Source: Schistocephalus solidus (lineage: Eukaryota; Platyhelminthes; Cestoda; Diphyllobothriidea; Diphyllobothriidae). From it: a stretch of 64,000 nucleotides of DNA. The notes under the pieces are model-generated. The model saw only the letters and a list, made by a program, of their open reading frames with translations, made no database searches and was not told the DNA's origin. A program made the position numbers and the translations under genes. Where the stretch lies: NCBI GenBank assembly GCA_017591395.1, contig WEDG01009067.1, positions 71,970-135,969 on the forward strand, read 5' to 3'. Every line of letters begins with the position of its first letter. Position 1 is the stretch's first letter. Shown one piece after another: positions 1-11,574 of the stretch.

Positions 1-529
1 GTCTGCCAGTAATTCCTGTAGTGCGTTTTCAATAAAAGAGAACAATGTTTATCTAAAAGTAAACATACCTTGGTAGCTATAACCCTTTTTTATCTTTCAG
101 GTGACAAACTGATTCCACTGTAGAAAAAACTGTTTATCTTTTGGAGCAGTCCGTTTATCGAGCCAGTTGTTGACTTCCTCAAAGGAAATAAGGCGGTGTG
201 AGGCCTGAGAAGTCGATCGTGGTGCTCGTTCTTCGGAAAAGAATTCAACACTTGGAACGGTTCTGAGACAAATGATTAAACGTTGGAATTGACATTCCTA
301 CCAAATGAAGCCCATCGCGCATCTGTTTATGCTTTTCTACTAGAATCAGACATTTTGGGCAGCTGATTTTTCTACAGCCAAGGTTTACGGCTCCCTATGT
401 TGACTGATCATCCTTACCGCTCGGGATAGGCCTTTTACGAATGATGCAGTTAGCACACCGTTTGCAGTCTCAAAATGGCAATCCGTATCCTGCAGATAGT
501 GTTTCCTATAAAGGCAGATTAACAATGCC
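1..529. other. No gene recognised
   Basis: I see no coding exon, RNA gene or clear repeat here. The short open frames look random. Confidence 0.5.
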
Positions 530-760
530 AACAAAGACAAGGGTGGCTGGAATGGCCATTTCTGACTCATTAGTCGTCATCAGCCAGTTTTACCCAACCC
601 CAGGTGGTACCCCATCTGAGGCTCGTGCCCCTACCTTTTGATCAGAAGTCTGACGCTCTAACCGTTATCCGGCTGCTGGCGGGGCTCGAGAGTGAGTCCC
701 AATGCAGAATGGGACGAGTGAGTTCAGTTAGCAATCGGTGAGCGTTCATCAACGAGTGTT
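530..760. repeat. Dispersed repeat R4, copy A (tRNA-like segment)
   Basis: This stretch matches 14995-15215. Both contain a segment reading CAGCC, then TACCCAACCC, then CGCTCTAACC. The reverse complement of the last block (GGTTAGAGCG) resembles the D-arm/A-box part of a tRNA, so this may be a SINE-like element. A second shared block (GATTGGTTAC with ACTCACTCGTCC) lies at about 712-750 but in the opposite orientation relative to copy B. A further core of the same block lies at 20440-20475. Family identity is unknown. Confidence 0.5.
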
Positions 761-1689
761 TCCTGTCTTGACTTGGAAAGATGGAAAAGGGAACAAATTT
801 GGCCGTAGTTGGAAGGGGTGAAGAGGGGGTCCTCCGAAGCATGAGACAGCGCCTGTATCCTGCACTCCAATCAGATTGGCGAACGTCACTTTAAAATCCG
901 TAGGCCATCCGACGTTTCGAACCTTATGCGACGCGTCCCTTTATATCAAACTGACTTCCGAACTGCGTTGGTTGCACCCCTGATCGATTTTCTCCCTTTG
1001 ACACTTTTAAGTGTCTTCCACGTTTTCTTTGTGGGACAATGGCCGCATCTGTTAATCACATGGACAGGAGAAACAACGTTTTGGCACTTCAGCGAGCCGC
1101 AGGCGTTACACTTTCACTCCCCTCTAACCACCTAACATCGGCACCTCTCACTTAAGGGAGAAATGTTTCCTTTGGCTACTCTCCATGTGGCTTCTCAGGT
1201 GCATGCCACACCCATAATGATATACAAATACTGGTCAACTATAGGCTGTGACCAGGGGATGTGTGATGGGGTATGTGGTGCGGAGGCCCAGGATGGGTGA
1301 GCTGAGATCCGAGCTGCCGCCCAGTGTTTTTAACCAGAACCTCTCACTGAGAGGAGAGAATGATCCTGGGCTCCTTCTCCACATAGTTCCTCTGCCATAT
1401 GTGCGATCCGAGCCTGAGGGTATCATGGTGCGTAAAACGTCCTGGCTTCCAGGGTTGCCAACTGACAGTTACACTCAGACGTCGCAGTCAGTCCAATGTG
1501 CGTTTGTGCGGAGTGACCACCTGGTGATGGCTGCACTGGCGCCTTCTTAACGTCACTTCTGGCACTCTCATACATGTGAGGTGTGAGCTGCTCAATCCCC
1601 TTTTGTGTTTGTGTTTCGGGATCAGGTCGTGTACGGGGTGCGCGTAGGCAAGATCATTAGATACATGAGCAGCTTCGCCCATTCCCCGC
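761..1689. other. Repeat-derived, no gene
   Basis: No gene is recognised. Positions 1440-1570 are an R1-like fragment (GGTTGCCAACTGACAG, then CCTTCTTAACGT, then TGGCACTC), lying directly upstream of the fuller R1 copy. Confidence 0.45.
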
Positions 1690-2195
1690 ACTAGTCTTCT
1701 GACCGGCTGGGACGGTGGCTGGCGCCTGGGAGTGGAAATAGTTAGTGAGGTTGACGGTCCAGCGCATTTTCCTCACTATAAACCATCTGACGTGCTTGAA
1801 GCTATCATGTTGCGCTCAAAGCTATGGTTTGTAAGGTTGCCAACTGACGGAATAACTCGAACGGGGTGGTCAGTCCAGTGTGTGTTTGGGTGCAGTGGCT
1901 CACTGGCGGACCGAGGGTCAGGCTAAAATGGCTCCTTCTTAATGTGGCCTTTATGGCACTCCCACTCCATGGGATCCGAGCTAGGTGTGGCGCCAGCCAC
2001 CTGCGCCACCTCACGCCTCCGGTCTTCTTGACTCTGTCCGGATACCAGACAAATGTGGGTGAGAGAAGAGAGAGAGAGAGTGCGGTAGCTGCATCGCAAG
2101 TCTACTTTCACTTAAACCTAATCCACGCGCAAGTCACCGTCCACCATGCTGTGGAGCACACGGTGGACCTCGTCGATCTAACTGTCATCACTCGT
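1690..2195 (+). repeat. Dispersed repeat R1, nearly complete copy
   Basis: This unit of about 500 bp is the plus-strand counterpart of the minus-strand copy at 63195-63715. Shared blocks in order are CTGACCGGCT, GTGAGGTTGACGGTC, TCACTATAAACCATCTGACG, GGTTGCCAACTGACGG, CTTCTTAATGTGGCCTTTAT, CTCCGGTCTTCTTGACTCTG and GGTGGACCTCGTCGATCTA. It also holds a short GA run. A 182-codon open frame starting at 1866 crosses it, but the frame is not kept in other copies, so I treat it as chance. It could be a SINE or another non-autonomous element; no tRNA-like head is obvious. Confidence 0.7.
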
Positions 2196-2522
2196 TTCTA
2201 CCCAACCGCCGACCTCGTTGAGCCAATGGTAACTCCGCTAGCCCAGTTCGTGTGGCTGCAAACAGCACCTGAAAGCCACTGCTGTAGTGAACCGTCTATC
2301 GGTTTACTTGACTTGGATGAGACTCAGAAGTCAAAGGTCACCCCGGTTCTTTTGATGTGTTTCACAAGTGGAGAAATGGAGTCTCATATTCGCTTCGCCA
2401 GGTATTGTTCTTAAAGTGTACCTGCCATTTATCCGTCTCTATGCCTTTGTAGAAAACTGCCAAGGGTAAGGATTCTTTGAATGGCCGCCTAAACAGGACA
2501 CGGCTTTGCGCCAGGTCAGAGG
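2196..2522. other. No gene recognised
   Basis: Positions 2185-2260 resemble part of R4 (ATCACTCGTTTCTACCCAACC). Nothing else is recognised. Confidence 0.4.
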
Positions 2523-2612
2523 CAGGGTTTAGGTTTAGGTTAGGGCCAGGCTTAAGATGGAGGCCACATATCAGTTTTATGTTAGGTTTAATATTAGGGT
2601 GAAAGCATCGGA
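2523..2612. repeat. Degenerate telomere-like tract
   Basis: The stretch has GGGTTTAGGTTTAGGTTAGGG followed by looser TTAGGTTTAATATTAGGGTG. These are imperfect TTAGGG-type units, like the tract at 11575-11725. It may be an old interstitial telomeric insertion or a simple-sequence drift product. Confidence 0.45.
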
Positions 2613-3127
2613 ATATTTATCCTTCCTGAAATTTACCACAAGGCCACCTATTTTAAGTGGGTGGGGCGTTCTTATTCCCGTGTCCTGCTTAGACGGTCAT
2701 ATAAGTCATCCTTACCCCACCGAGTTTTCAGCCACTTAAAGTGGGTCTTTTAGTCGCACGAAAAGATGTAAGATGACAGTATCCGATGCTGTCTCTGATG
2801 AGGCCCACGTGTAGGAATCCGAAACGCCAGAAGAATCACAATCTTATTCCACCGATCGCGTATTCTTCGGTATATCTAATCCACGCCCGTCTTAGGGGTC
2901 ACTTCGGGTAATTGCTCTTTTGGCTGTCATCCGGTAAGGGTTGTGCGGCAAGACTGCTTGGATATTCGTTTGCGCTGAAGAGATCATCAAGGTAGAATCC
3001 TTTACCACGGCGCTGAGTAAGGCCAGCTGACAACGGATACTATGCCGGAAATGGCCATCCCTCTCTCAATTTATTGAGCTCTAAATTGAGCCCTATGGCG
3101 TGTACCGGGAAGAGCAACCGACAGGAC
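2613..3127. other. No gene recognised
   Basis: No gene is seen. A CTGATGAG…CCGAAAC string at 2791-2829 superficially resembles a hammerhead core but was rejected. Confidence 0.4.
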
Positions 3128-3135
3128 TACGGACA

Positions 3136-3213
3136 CGTGGCTTAAGGATCGGGTGTTTGACTTGAAACGCTTAATTTCCGAGGGCCCCGGGTTTGACTCC
3201 CTGGGCTGGAGCG
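3136..3213 (+). repeat. tRNA-like segment (possible SINE head)
   Basis: TGGCTTAAGGA resembles a pol III A box and GGTTTGACTCC, about 50 bases later, resembles a B box (consensus GWTCRANNC with one mismatch). GGGCCCCGGG…CCTGGGC around the B box could be a relic T arm. It does not fold into a complete tRNA, so a tRNA-derived SINE head is more likely than a functional tRNA. Confidence 0.4.
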
Positions 3214-3239
3214 GACTGACGACTACTATCAAAGTCAGA

Positions 3240-3475
3240 AGCGGTCATTTCAACCTCCCTTGTATTTGTGGGTAATTTTCTCCCCGCATCAACGACTTTC
3301 TATCAGCTACTCTACTCTTCTCGAGGGCATCCAGTAATCGCCTGCAGTTGATGTCTTTACCATGGTCTATGCAGGCGAAATAGTGCGAAAACGAAGGAAC
3401 AAAAACCACAACTTTTGAACATAGTTTTGAACCTGTCCATGTCCTCATCAGCCAGCTACAGGCAATCCAAACACC
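3240..3475 (-). mobile_element. Relic retroelement tail with degenerate hammerhead motif
   Basis: On the minus strand, from about 3470, the sequence reads TGCCTGTAGCTGG, then CTGATGA, then a GGAC/GTTC hairpin, then AAAAC. This is the layout of a hammerhead ribozyme except that the conserved G of GAAA is A. The same TGCCTGTAG prefix precedes the hammerhead-like site at 24328-24378, beside a Penelope-like element. I infer an eroded Penelope 3' end. A 67-codon open frame on this strand (3448-3245) is not recognised. Confidence 0.35.
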
Positions 3476-4065
3476 TGCAACTGCACATTAGTAAAACATG
3501 CATGATCTGCCAGTTGAATCAAGCTATGGACCGGAAACAGCCCGCTGTCACTATCTGTTGAATTGGGTGGGGTACTCGAGTCAGCCTGTCATTCCAAATC
3601 GATTAAACTCAGCATATGGGCCACGAAGAGGTGGCCAGTTCCATCTGGCCTCAGAATGACCAAGTTACTAATAACTGCGGTAAATCTACCGAGAAGAAAT
3701 GTAGTCTGCCACTAGCTTATCTGTACCCGCTTTATATAATCCCAATCACTGGGCGAGCTAGGTCTAGAAAATAGGTTGAACGGATGGTTCGGAAGTAAGC
3801 TCAGTCAGGGCCTCACAATAAAAATGCTCATCAACGAATCAAGTTGTCCTACATTTCTTGCCGTCGGTGTTGGCACTCCATTCAGGGACTCGACCTATGG
3901 GGGTTTTGGTTCAGCCAGTAACTTTGAATTCAATCTACAATCAGTGACCAATCGCATGAAATGTTAACTGAAATTTTGGAAATCATTTTTCGATTAGGAA
4001 AGATAACTTAAGAAGTGTCGTAATATCGTTCATCATGCGGTCAAATTCCATGCCAGGAGACCTGG
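3476..4065. other. No gene recognised
   Basis: No coding or RNA gene is recognised. A 63-codon open frame at 3776-3967 has no recognisable motif. Confidence 0.45.
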
Positions 4066-4725
4066 CTTTTCGGCCACCCGCAAAAACCGCAGTCGGTAAA
4101 AATGACTACGAAAATTTTATGCATTTTTCCTATTGATTTTCGATATCTCTATAAATTCACATATATATTATAGAGAATATGCTAAAAAATATCCTTTCAT
4201 GCACTCATTTGATAGCAAATCACGTTCTATTCAAATTTTATACTTGAAGTGAGGTTACTTTCCGGTTTTAAAAAAAGTTCCAGTTAAGACATTGCATCGT
4301 GTCCGTTCGTTTAGTGATGCCCCTCATGGAGTATAAAACATAGTTTACAGTCAATGCAAAATGTTACAAGAAATTTATGGTGTCTTTTAAGTGATATACA
4401 TGAATATATGATTTTCCTTTCAATGAAAGCTTGCAGATTACAAAGCCTAAAGGCAGAGGCAACGGTGGATCGGGTTCAAAAGTATTCGAGAATTGGAGGA
4501 CTTTTAGCACTTAAATATACCCCCTCCTTTGAACCCACAATTCGAAAAAGATGTGATCTAATGTTAAATTTGCATAAACAATAATATAATTGCTTACATT
4601 TTATATAAAATATATTTAAATTTATGAGGACCACGAAAATTAATAGAAAAATGCATACTAATTAAGAAGGCATTTTTTAAACGAGTAGGAGTTTGGCAGT
4701 CGGCCGAAAAGACGCGCATTTAAAA
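4066..4725. repeat. Foldback element (inverted arms)
   Basis: The left arm (about 4066-4152) contains CTTTTCGGCC, ATGCATTTTTC and ATTGATTTTCG. The right arm (about 4625-4715) contains the reverse complements CGAAAATTAATAG, GAAAAATGCAT and GGCCGAAAAG. The arms diverge by substitutions and small indels. The AT-rich interior holds a 76-codon open frame at 4354-4584 that I do not recognise. Sequence like the left arm and adjacent interior recurs at 10960-11120, which supports a dispersed element. A MITE or foldback transposon is the likely nature; target duplications were not established. Confidence 0.5.
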
Positions 4726-5068
4726 GCCGGCATCCGAGAGTATCTGAAATATTTTCAGATGATACTCCAAGCTTAGAAGTATTTCGGTCCCACTTAATTA
4801 ATCCTGCCTAATCGAAAACGCATTTCAAAATGTTGGTTAACCTTTCATTATATTGGTCAGTGACTATAACTAGGGGTTAGCGGAGCTTTAAATGACTGCA
4901 AAAGTTTAAGCATAATCGATAACGAGGTACAGGATAAGGGGAAAGGGTGGAGGAGTTCACTGGGGTAAGAACTCCTCTCACAGCCTTCATGGCACACCCT
5001 GATAACAGGTTGGTCTCAACGGACCAACACCTCAGCCGCGCCAGAGCGATGATGTACGAGTGAATGAA
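4726..5068. other. No gene recognised
   Basis: Nothing is recognised between the foldback element and the GGA microsatellite. Confidence 0.4.
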
Positions 5069-5141
5069 GAGGAGGAGGAGGAGGGAGGAGGAGGAGGAGG
5101 AGGAGGAGGAGGAGGAGGAGGAGGAGGAGGAGGAGGAGGAC
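5069..5141. repeat. (GGA)n microsatellite
   Basis: About 24 GGA units with one interruption near 5083. The poly-Gly and poly-Leu open frames crossing it are artefacts. Confidence 0.95.
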
Positions 5142-5355
5142 TGAGGGATGACAGCAGTGGTCGGGGAGAGTGGAAAAGTGACGGGACTTTAAGATTACCC
5201 CTGCAACCCACCTCGCCCCTCTCTCCACCTAATCCATCTCACAACAGACACAGGTCGACCGACCCAACAGAAGCGCCGAGAACCTGGTAACTGACGAGTT
5301 AAAGCTGCCTGATTTGTGAGAAACCCCAAGGGTAATTCTCGCGAGGACAGACAGT

Positions 5356-6050
<695 letters not shown>

Positions 6051-6443
6051 ATGACGGAGTTGACTGGTGATTGAGAATTTTCCATTGACAATACAGTGTT
6101 TATAGTTAACCATTCGGTAGCGCACCAGCATTTTGTCAAAGCCTGCCAACATTTTTAACAACCTTTCAATCATGCACCATCAGCAAGGACAACAGCTCAC
6201 TACTGGAAACGGAAGTTTGAAGAAGCCGGGAACTTATCCATCATGAAAGAAAATATAGTAAATTTTGTAAGAGAGAATGATGACACCACTCAACGGGAAA
6301 CTGCAAGAGCGTACATGACCTCAAAAAGTTCTCTTCACAGAAATTTCAAGAAAGAAAACATAAAATATTTCAAGTATCCTTTGAATCAAGCACTGACAGA
6401 AGATGATCCCGATAGGAGAGTTCCATTTTTTTGCGACGGAGAC
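6051..6443 (+). pseudogene. Transposase N-terminal HTH fragment (DUF4817-like), broken
   Basis: One frame starting at an ATG at 6051 reads through about 130 codons with two stops (TGA at 6072, TAA at 6156). Order: VFIVNHSVAHQHFVKACQHF, then FNHAPSARTTAHYWKRKFEE, then AGNLSI, then a second helix-turn-helix with TQRETARAYMTSKSSLHR, then LTEDDPDRRV. This is the layout of the DUF4817-type paired HTH region of mariner/Tc1-related transposon proteins (strand-motif-helix, APS…RW..KFEETG, then …L.EDDP.RR). Similarity ends near 6440, so the catalytic DDE/D domain is missing. It is a truncated, inactive fragment. The family assignment rests on remembered motif patterns. Confidence 0.65.
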
Positions 6444-6479
6444 TTATGTATCATAGGGTATATACATATAATTCGGTGA

Positions 6480-7559
6480 TACTTAACAAAAGTAACCTAT
6501 ACAGGCACTCGTGGAATATAACTGTGGATAATTATTAAAGTCCTAAACGAATTTATACCACAAAAAGTAACACAGCCCCTTTTGATTTTGTTTAGATCCT
6601 AATTCCTGAACATATAATTTTTTGAAGAGTGTGTGTTTACGCTGTTGTGATTAATTTTGAAATTAACGCGATACTTGACTGTTTGGGCTAGTTGAAAGAG
6701 GGAAGAAATACTTCAGCTTCCACAATCCCCCCCAATTATACGTGGTACTGAATTCAAAAATGTTCGTGCAGAATGGGTCGTATGTTCGATGCAGTTAGCC
6801 ACACTATGAATATGGAGAAGAGGATGTTCTGAAAGCCTAGCGCACCAGGAACACAGCCTGAAAGACGTTCGTATTGCAAGTCAATAAGAGGGGCCATAAG
6901 GGGATACCCACTAAACACGATAATTATTTCCTGTAGGCAAGTGGGTTGGCAGTGCTGCCATCTACCGCTAGGTACTTTTACCAAACACTCTTCCTACTCA
7001 GTTAGCCATGTGGCGTTCAGGACAACCATAACAACGAACAGAGTGACTGTTTTATTAAACCCCCTCCCAACGTTCTCGGCGATTTTCCGGTGACAAACTT
7101 TAAAGATCACCGCGTCAGCGTCAAGTTCTGTTTTCTGGTAAAGAAAACAGCACCAACGGGAGGTTTCCGCGCCGTCAAGTTTTGCAGGTTCAGAAATGGC
7201 CAAATGTCCCTTGTGGATGAATCTCCTTCGGGTCAGCCTTGAAGGCCCAAAAATCAAATTTGAAGTCAGGACAACGCGCCTGCTCACACAGCGTTCAAAA
7301 TCAACCAGTTTTTGGTGAAAAACGGTATGCCAATGGTTTATCTCCGCCCAACTCCTTCTTATTCCCAAGAAAGAATAAAAATCTCAAGAGAAAATGTTTT
7401 CGGAACGAAGAAGAGGTTAGGAAAAAGTAACTTGAGACACTTATCAACGTTTCTTCACAAAAATAATTAAAAAAACGTTACGCACAGTGGAAAACCCGTT
7501 GGGTCAACTGCATCTGCTTTAATGAACAGTATTTTGAAGAGGATTAATATTTTGAAGAT
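6480..7559. other. No gene recognised
   Basis: Open frames of up to 124 codons occur (for example minus 7368-6994), but none shows a motif I know. Confidence 0.45.
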
Positions 7560-7760
7560 ATTATCCTAAATAATTAATTCTCTTTTTTTGGGGTACCCCT
7601 TCGTAAAGGAAATGCTATTGGCAAAAATAACGGAGACTGGTGAGGTCATTAGTAGCTTATTTAGGATAACTGCACCTAGAAAACGAGATTTTAGCCCGGG
7701 TTTCTTTATGCATTAGGACGTGCTCATCAGGTGAGGTCCCGCCGACGAACTAGAGACAAC
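7560..7760 (-). other. Possible retroelement tail with hammerhead-like string
   Basis: On the minus strand around 7737-7685 the sequence has CCTGATGAG, then a GCA…TGC hairpin, then GAAACCCGGG. CTGATGA and GAAA are present, but extra bases lie between the stem II candidate and GAAA, so the fold is poor. It is included only as a weak candidate. Confidence 0.2.
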
Positions 7761-8559
7761 GGTTCACAGGAAAGCCATACACCGCACACATTTACTCAGC
7801 AACCACCCGGTGACTAACAAACGAAGCTCTGCGAGAAAATTCTTCAAACTGATCCATGCTCACAGCAACAACCCCGAGGAAAAAGCACACGAGGCTCGAC
7901 ACATCCGCGACCCGTTTACGTGGAATGGTTATTCACAGGCGTTTATAAACAGAGGACCCCACTGGAAACACCACAGATGATATGGCCTGCTCTGCCATAT
8001 ATAAAGGACAGTTCCGAGGCGAACGAGCGCATTGCTGCGGGACTAGGTATTGAAATTGCTTACTAACCCAAAGCTATTATACACCTTCAAACCGAAGGAA
8101 CAGTAAGGCGTAAGTTATCATATCCTGTTCGTAAACTATCCTTGTACTTACACGGGTCAGACTGAAAGCATGTTCGGATCGTGCACACACGAACATAAAC
8201 TGACTGTGCAACGAGGTGAATAATTATCACAAGTGGATGTCCCCACCCTGGTATCAGGCCGTGAGGTAAACGTCGCAGAGACCAAGTTAATGGCTAACGC
8301 CAGAAAAAAGCGAGACCAAGAATGTAGTTAATTCAGGGCCTCCAATGTGAGCTCGGCCAATCGAGATATCGATTTTGTGCAGGCATACAGAACCGTGCAC
8401 AGCCACCTCCACGCCTGCGTTACTGATCGTTGGGAGAGGGGAGAGGGCGATGCACATTTTTAGCAAAAATTGGCTTTATTCACTGAGACCATAGGATCAA
8501 GTAAAACAGGATGCAAGAATCAAAAGGTTGAAAAAGGACATCTACTAGGGGAGACAGTT
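7761..8559. other. No gene recognised
   Basis: No open frame of note on either strand and no repeat recognised. Confidence 0.4.
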
Positions 8560-10200
8560 CTGACCTTAGCTTCTGTAGTTCGGTCTCTTTACCCGTAAGG
8601 TGGCGTACTAGACACGCCAAGCGTTACGTCAAACACCTCCTCGCATCGAACGGGAAGACTTCGCGGCAATAGGGTCAGAGTGGAAGGGATGGACAACAGC
8701 ATCGAGAATTCGATTAGTGAATTGCTTGACCGTTGTTAAGTGCCGTCCTATTATCGTGTCAACTTAAACAATATAAGAAATATATAAAGCAGAAGAGAGC
8801 ATTCGGAGGATATGTTTTAAAATCAGCAAATACTATTTAAGCAAAGCTGGAAAAATAACGGGAGAACAAGGGACAATGAGGGGAAGAATACAAGCGTCTA
8901 TAAATAAACAGATTAGGGATAGAGGTGTGTGGACGAATATAATAAAGAAGTTTAAGAATTTTATTAAAAAGATTCAAGGTGAAGAGAGAAGGAAATATTA
9001 TATGTCAGAGTAACGCCAAGGTACCGGAAGGAGGAAACCTCGTTGGGAAGGACGTCCAAGGATGCAGAACTAGCAGAGGGTTGCACTCGAAAAACACACT
9101 GGAAAGATTTATGACTGTTAAGTAGAAGATCATTTTCTGACGACTATGCTGAGAGGTGGTCGAGGCCATCCTTCAGAGATTGGAGCTGTGACTGATTTTT
9201 AAGAGGATGGCCAACAACTATATCGGTGGCATATTTAAATACAGACAGTCGTTCGGCGATCTCTAATCATCAGTGTGTAGGGAAAAGAGGTGAGGGGATA
9301 ATCTGGCACATCAAATAACTCCACATTTGTTCGGAAGGACCGTAGCTTTTTGCCTGCCAGATTGTAAGAATTGAGTGTGGGAAGTAAAATAGTCCTTGGG
9401 CCAAGAGACAGCCCAGCCCAGAGAGCCACATGCAGCTGTTTTGGCAAGGAAGAGACGCCGCGGGATCATACTGAAGGCAGAGGAGTAGTCAAGAAATGCA
9501 CATGCGTACGCACAGCAGCCCTTATCCAAATCTCTTAGAGCAGATTGAACCAGAAGTGAAATAACATCTAGGGTACTACGTCTAGCCTTATGTGCAAATT
9601 TGAAGTTAGCGGAAACATTGGAAGAGAATGGCATAATTATATATAAGGCGACTCGGTCAGCAAGCTTCATTAAATCGGAAGAGCAGGCAATTGGACGAAA
9701 AGATTTAGAACCAATATTAGGGGATTTTTGGGGATAGGAGTAACCGTTACTGTACGCCAAATGTCAGTAATCTTAAACTCAGTGATAAGGTCTGTCAAAA
9801 CAGGGGCCATCTGAGGACAGCAAGACTCAATGAGAAATGGTGAGACAACATCCAGCCCAGCAGCTGTTGAACCATGGACCTTTTTAAAGTGTTTCTCCAC
9901 TGTTGCAAGGGACACAGAAGAAGAGACACTTCATGTTAGCGAAACGTTGTTTAAGGGAGTAGGAGTACGGATAAAATGGTCAGTTAAAGTCTAAATCAGC
10001 ATCAATATTGGCCATTGAAACGCTTAGGATTCCTCCAGAGTTCAGCAGAGGAAAGAGGAAACGAAGATGTGGAAGTAGAGACAAAATGCGGACTAACAAA
10101 CAGGTCGTTCAGTTGGGAAATCTCCCTTTTTATTATGACGTCAACGTCATTTAGACTGCCACGGTATCAAGAGGACGACAGACATCAAAAATTTAATTAA
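8560..10200 (-). mobile_element. Decayed non-LTR retrotransposon, reverse transcriptase region
   Basis: Read on the minus strand the blocks appear in reverse-transcriptase order. First comes AAGLDVVSPFLIES…MAPVLTDLITEF (about 9870-9780). Next is FRPIACSSDLMKLADRV (about 9700-9650). The palm block CAFLDYSSAF with its Asp lies near 9490. PNKCGVI follows near 9320. A mutated catalytic box reads YATD instead of YADD near 9235. FRYLGVTL and a downstream FIDACILPL-type segment follow towards 8800. Several frameshifts and stops separate the pieces. This resembles Jockey/CR1-group LINE RTs. No endonuclease or ORF1 was seen upstream. It is inactive, with both a catalytic Asp lost and a broken frame. 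Confidence 0.8.
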
Positions 10201-10670
10201 AAAATGATGTAAGATAGCTGGAGCACGAGTAGACGGTAGATTGTCTGAGGAAAGCGGGGATAGTATAAGACATACAAGTACGAACCACCACCACCACCAC
10301 TGCCATATTCCTTTATACTCAACGATAATTCTCTCGGTGGTCTTTAAGGACATCTGCAGGCATTGGCTTCTAGAAGAGGATTGATAAGTTTGGGAGGGTT
10401 TTCATATTCTCCAAGAGGATTTCGTGCACTACTGGGACGATGTTAAGAGGGAAGCCAACATTCGGTGACCAAGTGCTTGCTATACTGCCCTGTGCCAGGC
10501 CTGCAGGCAGTCACACTTTCCGCATGTACGCGCCTTTACTTGTACTCGACTTTAATAAAAGCCTTTGGGCGTCTCGGTGCGTAGTCCAAGTAGCTCACCT
10601 GTTAGCCCGTAGTATGCTCTCCATTCGTTGCACAGCGGCGGCGCCAGCTCTTCGCCCCCCGCACAATCAG

Positions 10671-10831
10671 CCAGACAGTCGAATGGAGCCACCAAAGGGT
10701 TCCTCCTCTATCTGCCGAGTCAGCAAGGGCACAGGGGATTTGGCCCGGGTCAGATGTCAACTAGAAACCCGGGACCTGTGGACAAAGTTCAACGAGCTTG
10801 GCACGGAGATGATCATCACAAAATCTGGACG
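10671..10831 (+). CDS. T-box transcription factor exon (Tbx20-like), start of the T-box domain
   Basis: The frame encodes ARVRCQLETRDLWTKFNELG followed by TEMIITKSGR. This is the N-terminal start of the T-box DNA-binding domain, and the Cys-x-Leu-Glu-Thr plus ELGTEMIITKSGR wording fits the Tbx20/H15 subfamily best. T-box proteins are sequence-specific nuclear transcription factors in development. The exon ends after GGACG at a donor GTGAGC (10832), splitting the second Arg codon, which is a typical place for a T-box intron. The 5' boundary is uncertain: a pyrimidine-rich tract ending CAATCAG gives an acceptor before 10671, but CACAG before 10636 is possible, and the frame is open back to an ATG at 10440. 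No in-frame stop or mutation is seen, so it may be functional. I found no other exon of this gene in the window. Confidence 0.85.
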
Positions 10832-10837
10832 GTGAGC
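10832..10837 (+). promoter_or_regulatory. Splice donor of the T-box exon
   Basis: GTGAGC follows the conserved ITKSGR codons directly, and the frame stops immediately if read through (CGG TGA). This supports splicing here. Confidence 0.75.
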
Positions 10838-10959
10838 AATCTCTTACAGAACTAGGTCACTCACAGTACCTGGTCTATGGCATTTAATTCTCCCCAAAAA
10901 TGCTGACATGGTTTACCCGAGGTGGGGTTGTAGGTATGAATAATGTACAAGCGCCTGTA

Positions 10960-11120
10960 AAAGCCGCACTCAGTAATAAATTATGAATTACAATTTTTCC
11001 ATTGATTTTTCTATGCTTGTATATATTTTATAGAAAACATGCACAAAAATGTCCCTTCTAGTACTCAATTGGTAGCACACGAAGGGTTCTTCACGTTTAC
11101 TCCTCGAAGGAGTGTCTTTA
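10960..11120 (+). repeat. Dispersed repeat R3 (relative of the foldback element)
   Basis: The stretch resembles 4110-4270: CATTGATTTTTCTATG, then TATATTTTATAGA, then AACATGC, then a CTCAATTGGTAGCA block. It lies about 130 bases into the presumed intron of the T-box gene. Confidence 0.45.
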
Positions 11121-11574
11121 GGATTTCCAAACTTTATAAAATTCCGAATAACTTTGAACCCTACCTACAGGGTCAGTTGCGTTTGAGGTTGCCAATCTAC
11201 ATGAAATATACTTAGGTATAATAAAAAATAATACATTTCTCTAAACTATAAAGAAGGAGTCACAGAGAGCTCATAAAATATTGCCATTAATTGAATCTCG
11301 GTGGTACAGTTCATAAGTAGCAATAATATATGGGCTGAGGCGATGCTACTTAAATAAGCACTGCAGGGTACTAAAAAGCTCAGAAATACTGAGTTTTTAG
11401 ATCAGCATTTACCCTTTCCGTGAGTATACTCTTTAAAGAAGACGTAACTGGCTATGAAATGAGCACACACAAAATTTTTTTGGGGAGGTTGACTTATATG
11501 ACCCTGACACAGGCTATGAGAACGGTAATCGCCCATAATACGGGCTTCTTCGCGCCAAATTTCACGGACAATAG
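11121..11574. other. No gene recognised
   Basis: AT-rich, with a single 63-codon open frame and no motif. Confidence 0.4.

Noticed and set aside
1866..2414. 182-codon open frame
   Set aside because: It runs along repeat R1, and the frame is not kept in the other R1 copies.
2791..2829. CTGATGAG…CCGAAAC hammerhead-like string
   Set aside because: Stem II is poor, U16.1 is not available to pair with A15.1, and no stem I can be drawn. The string alone is expected by chance in a window this size.
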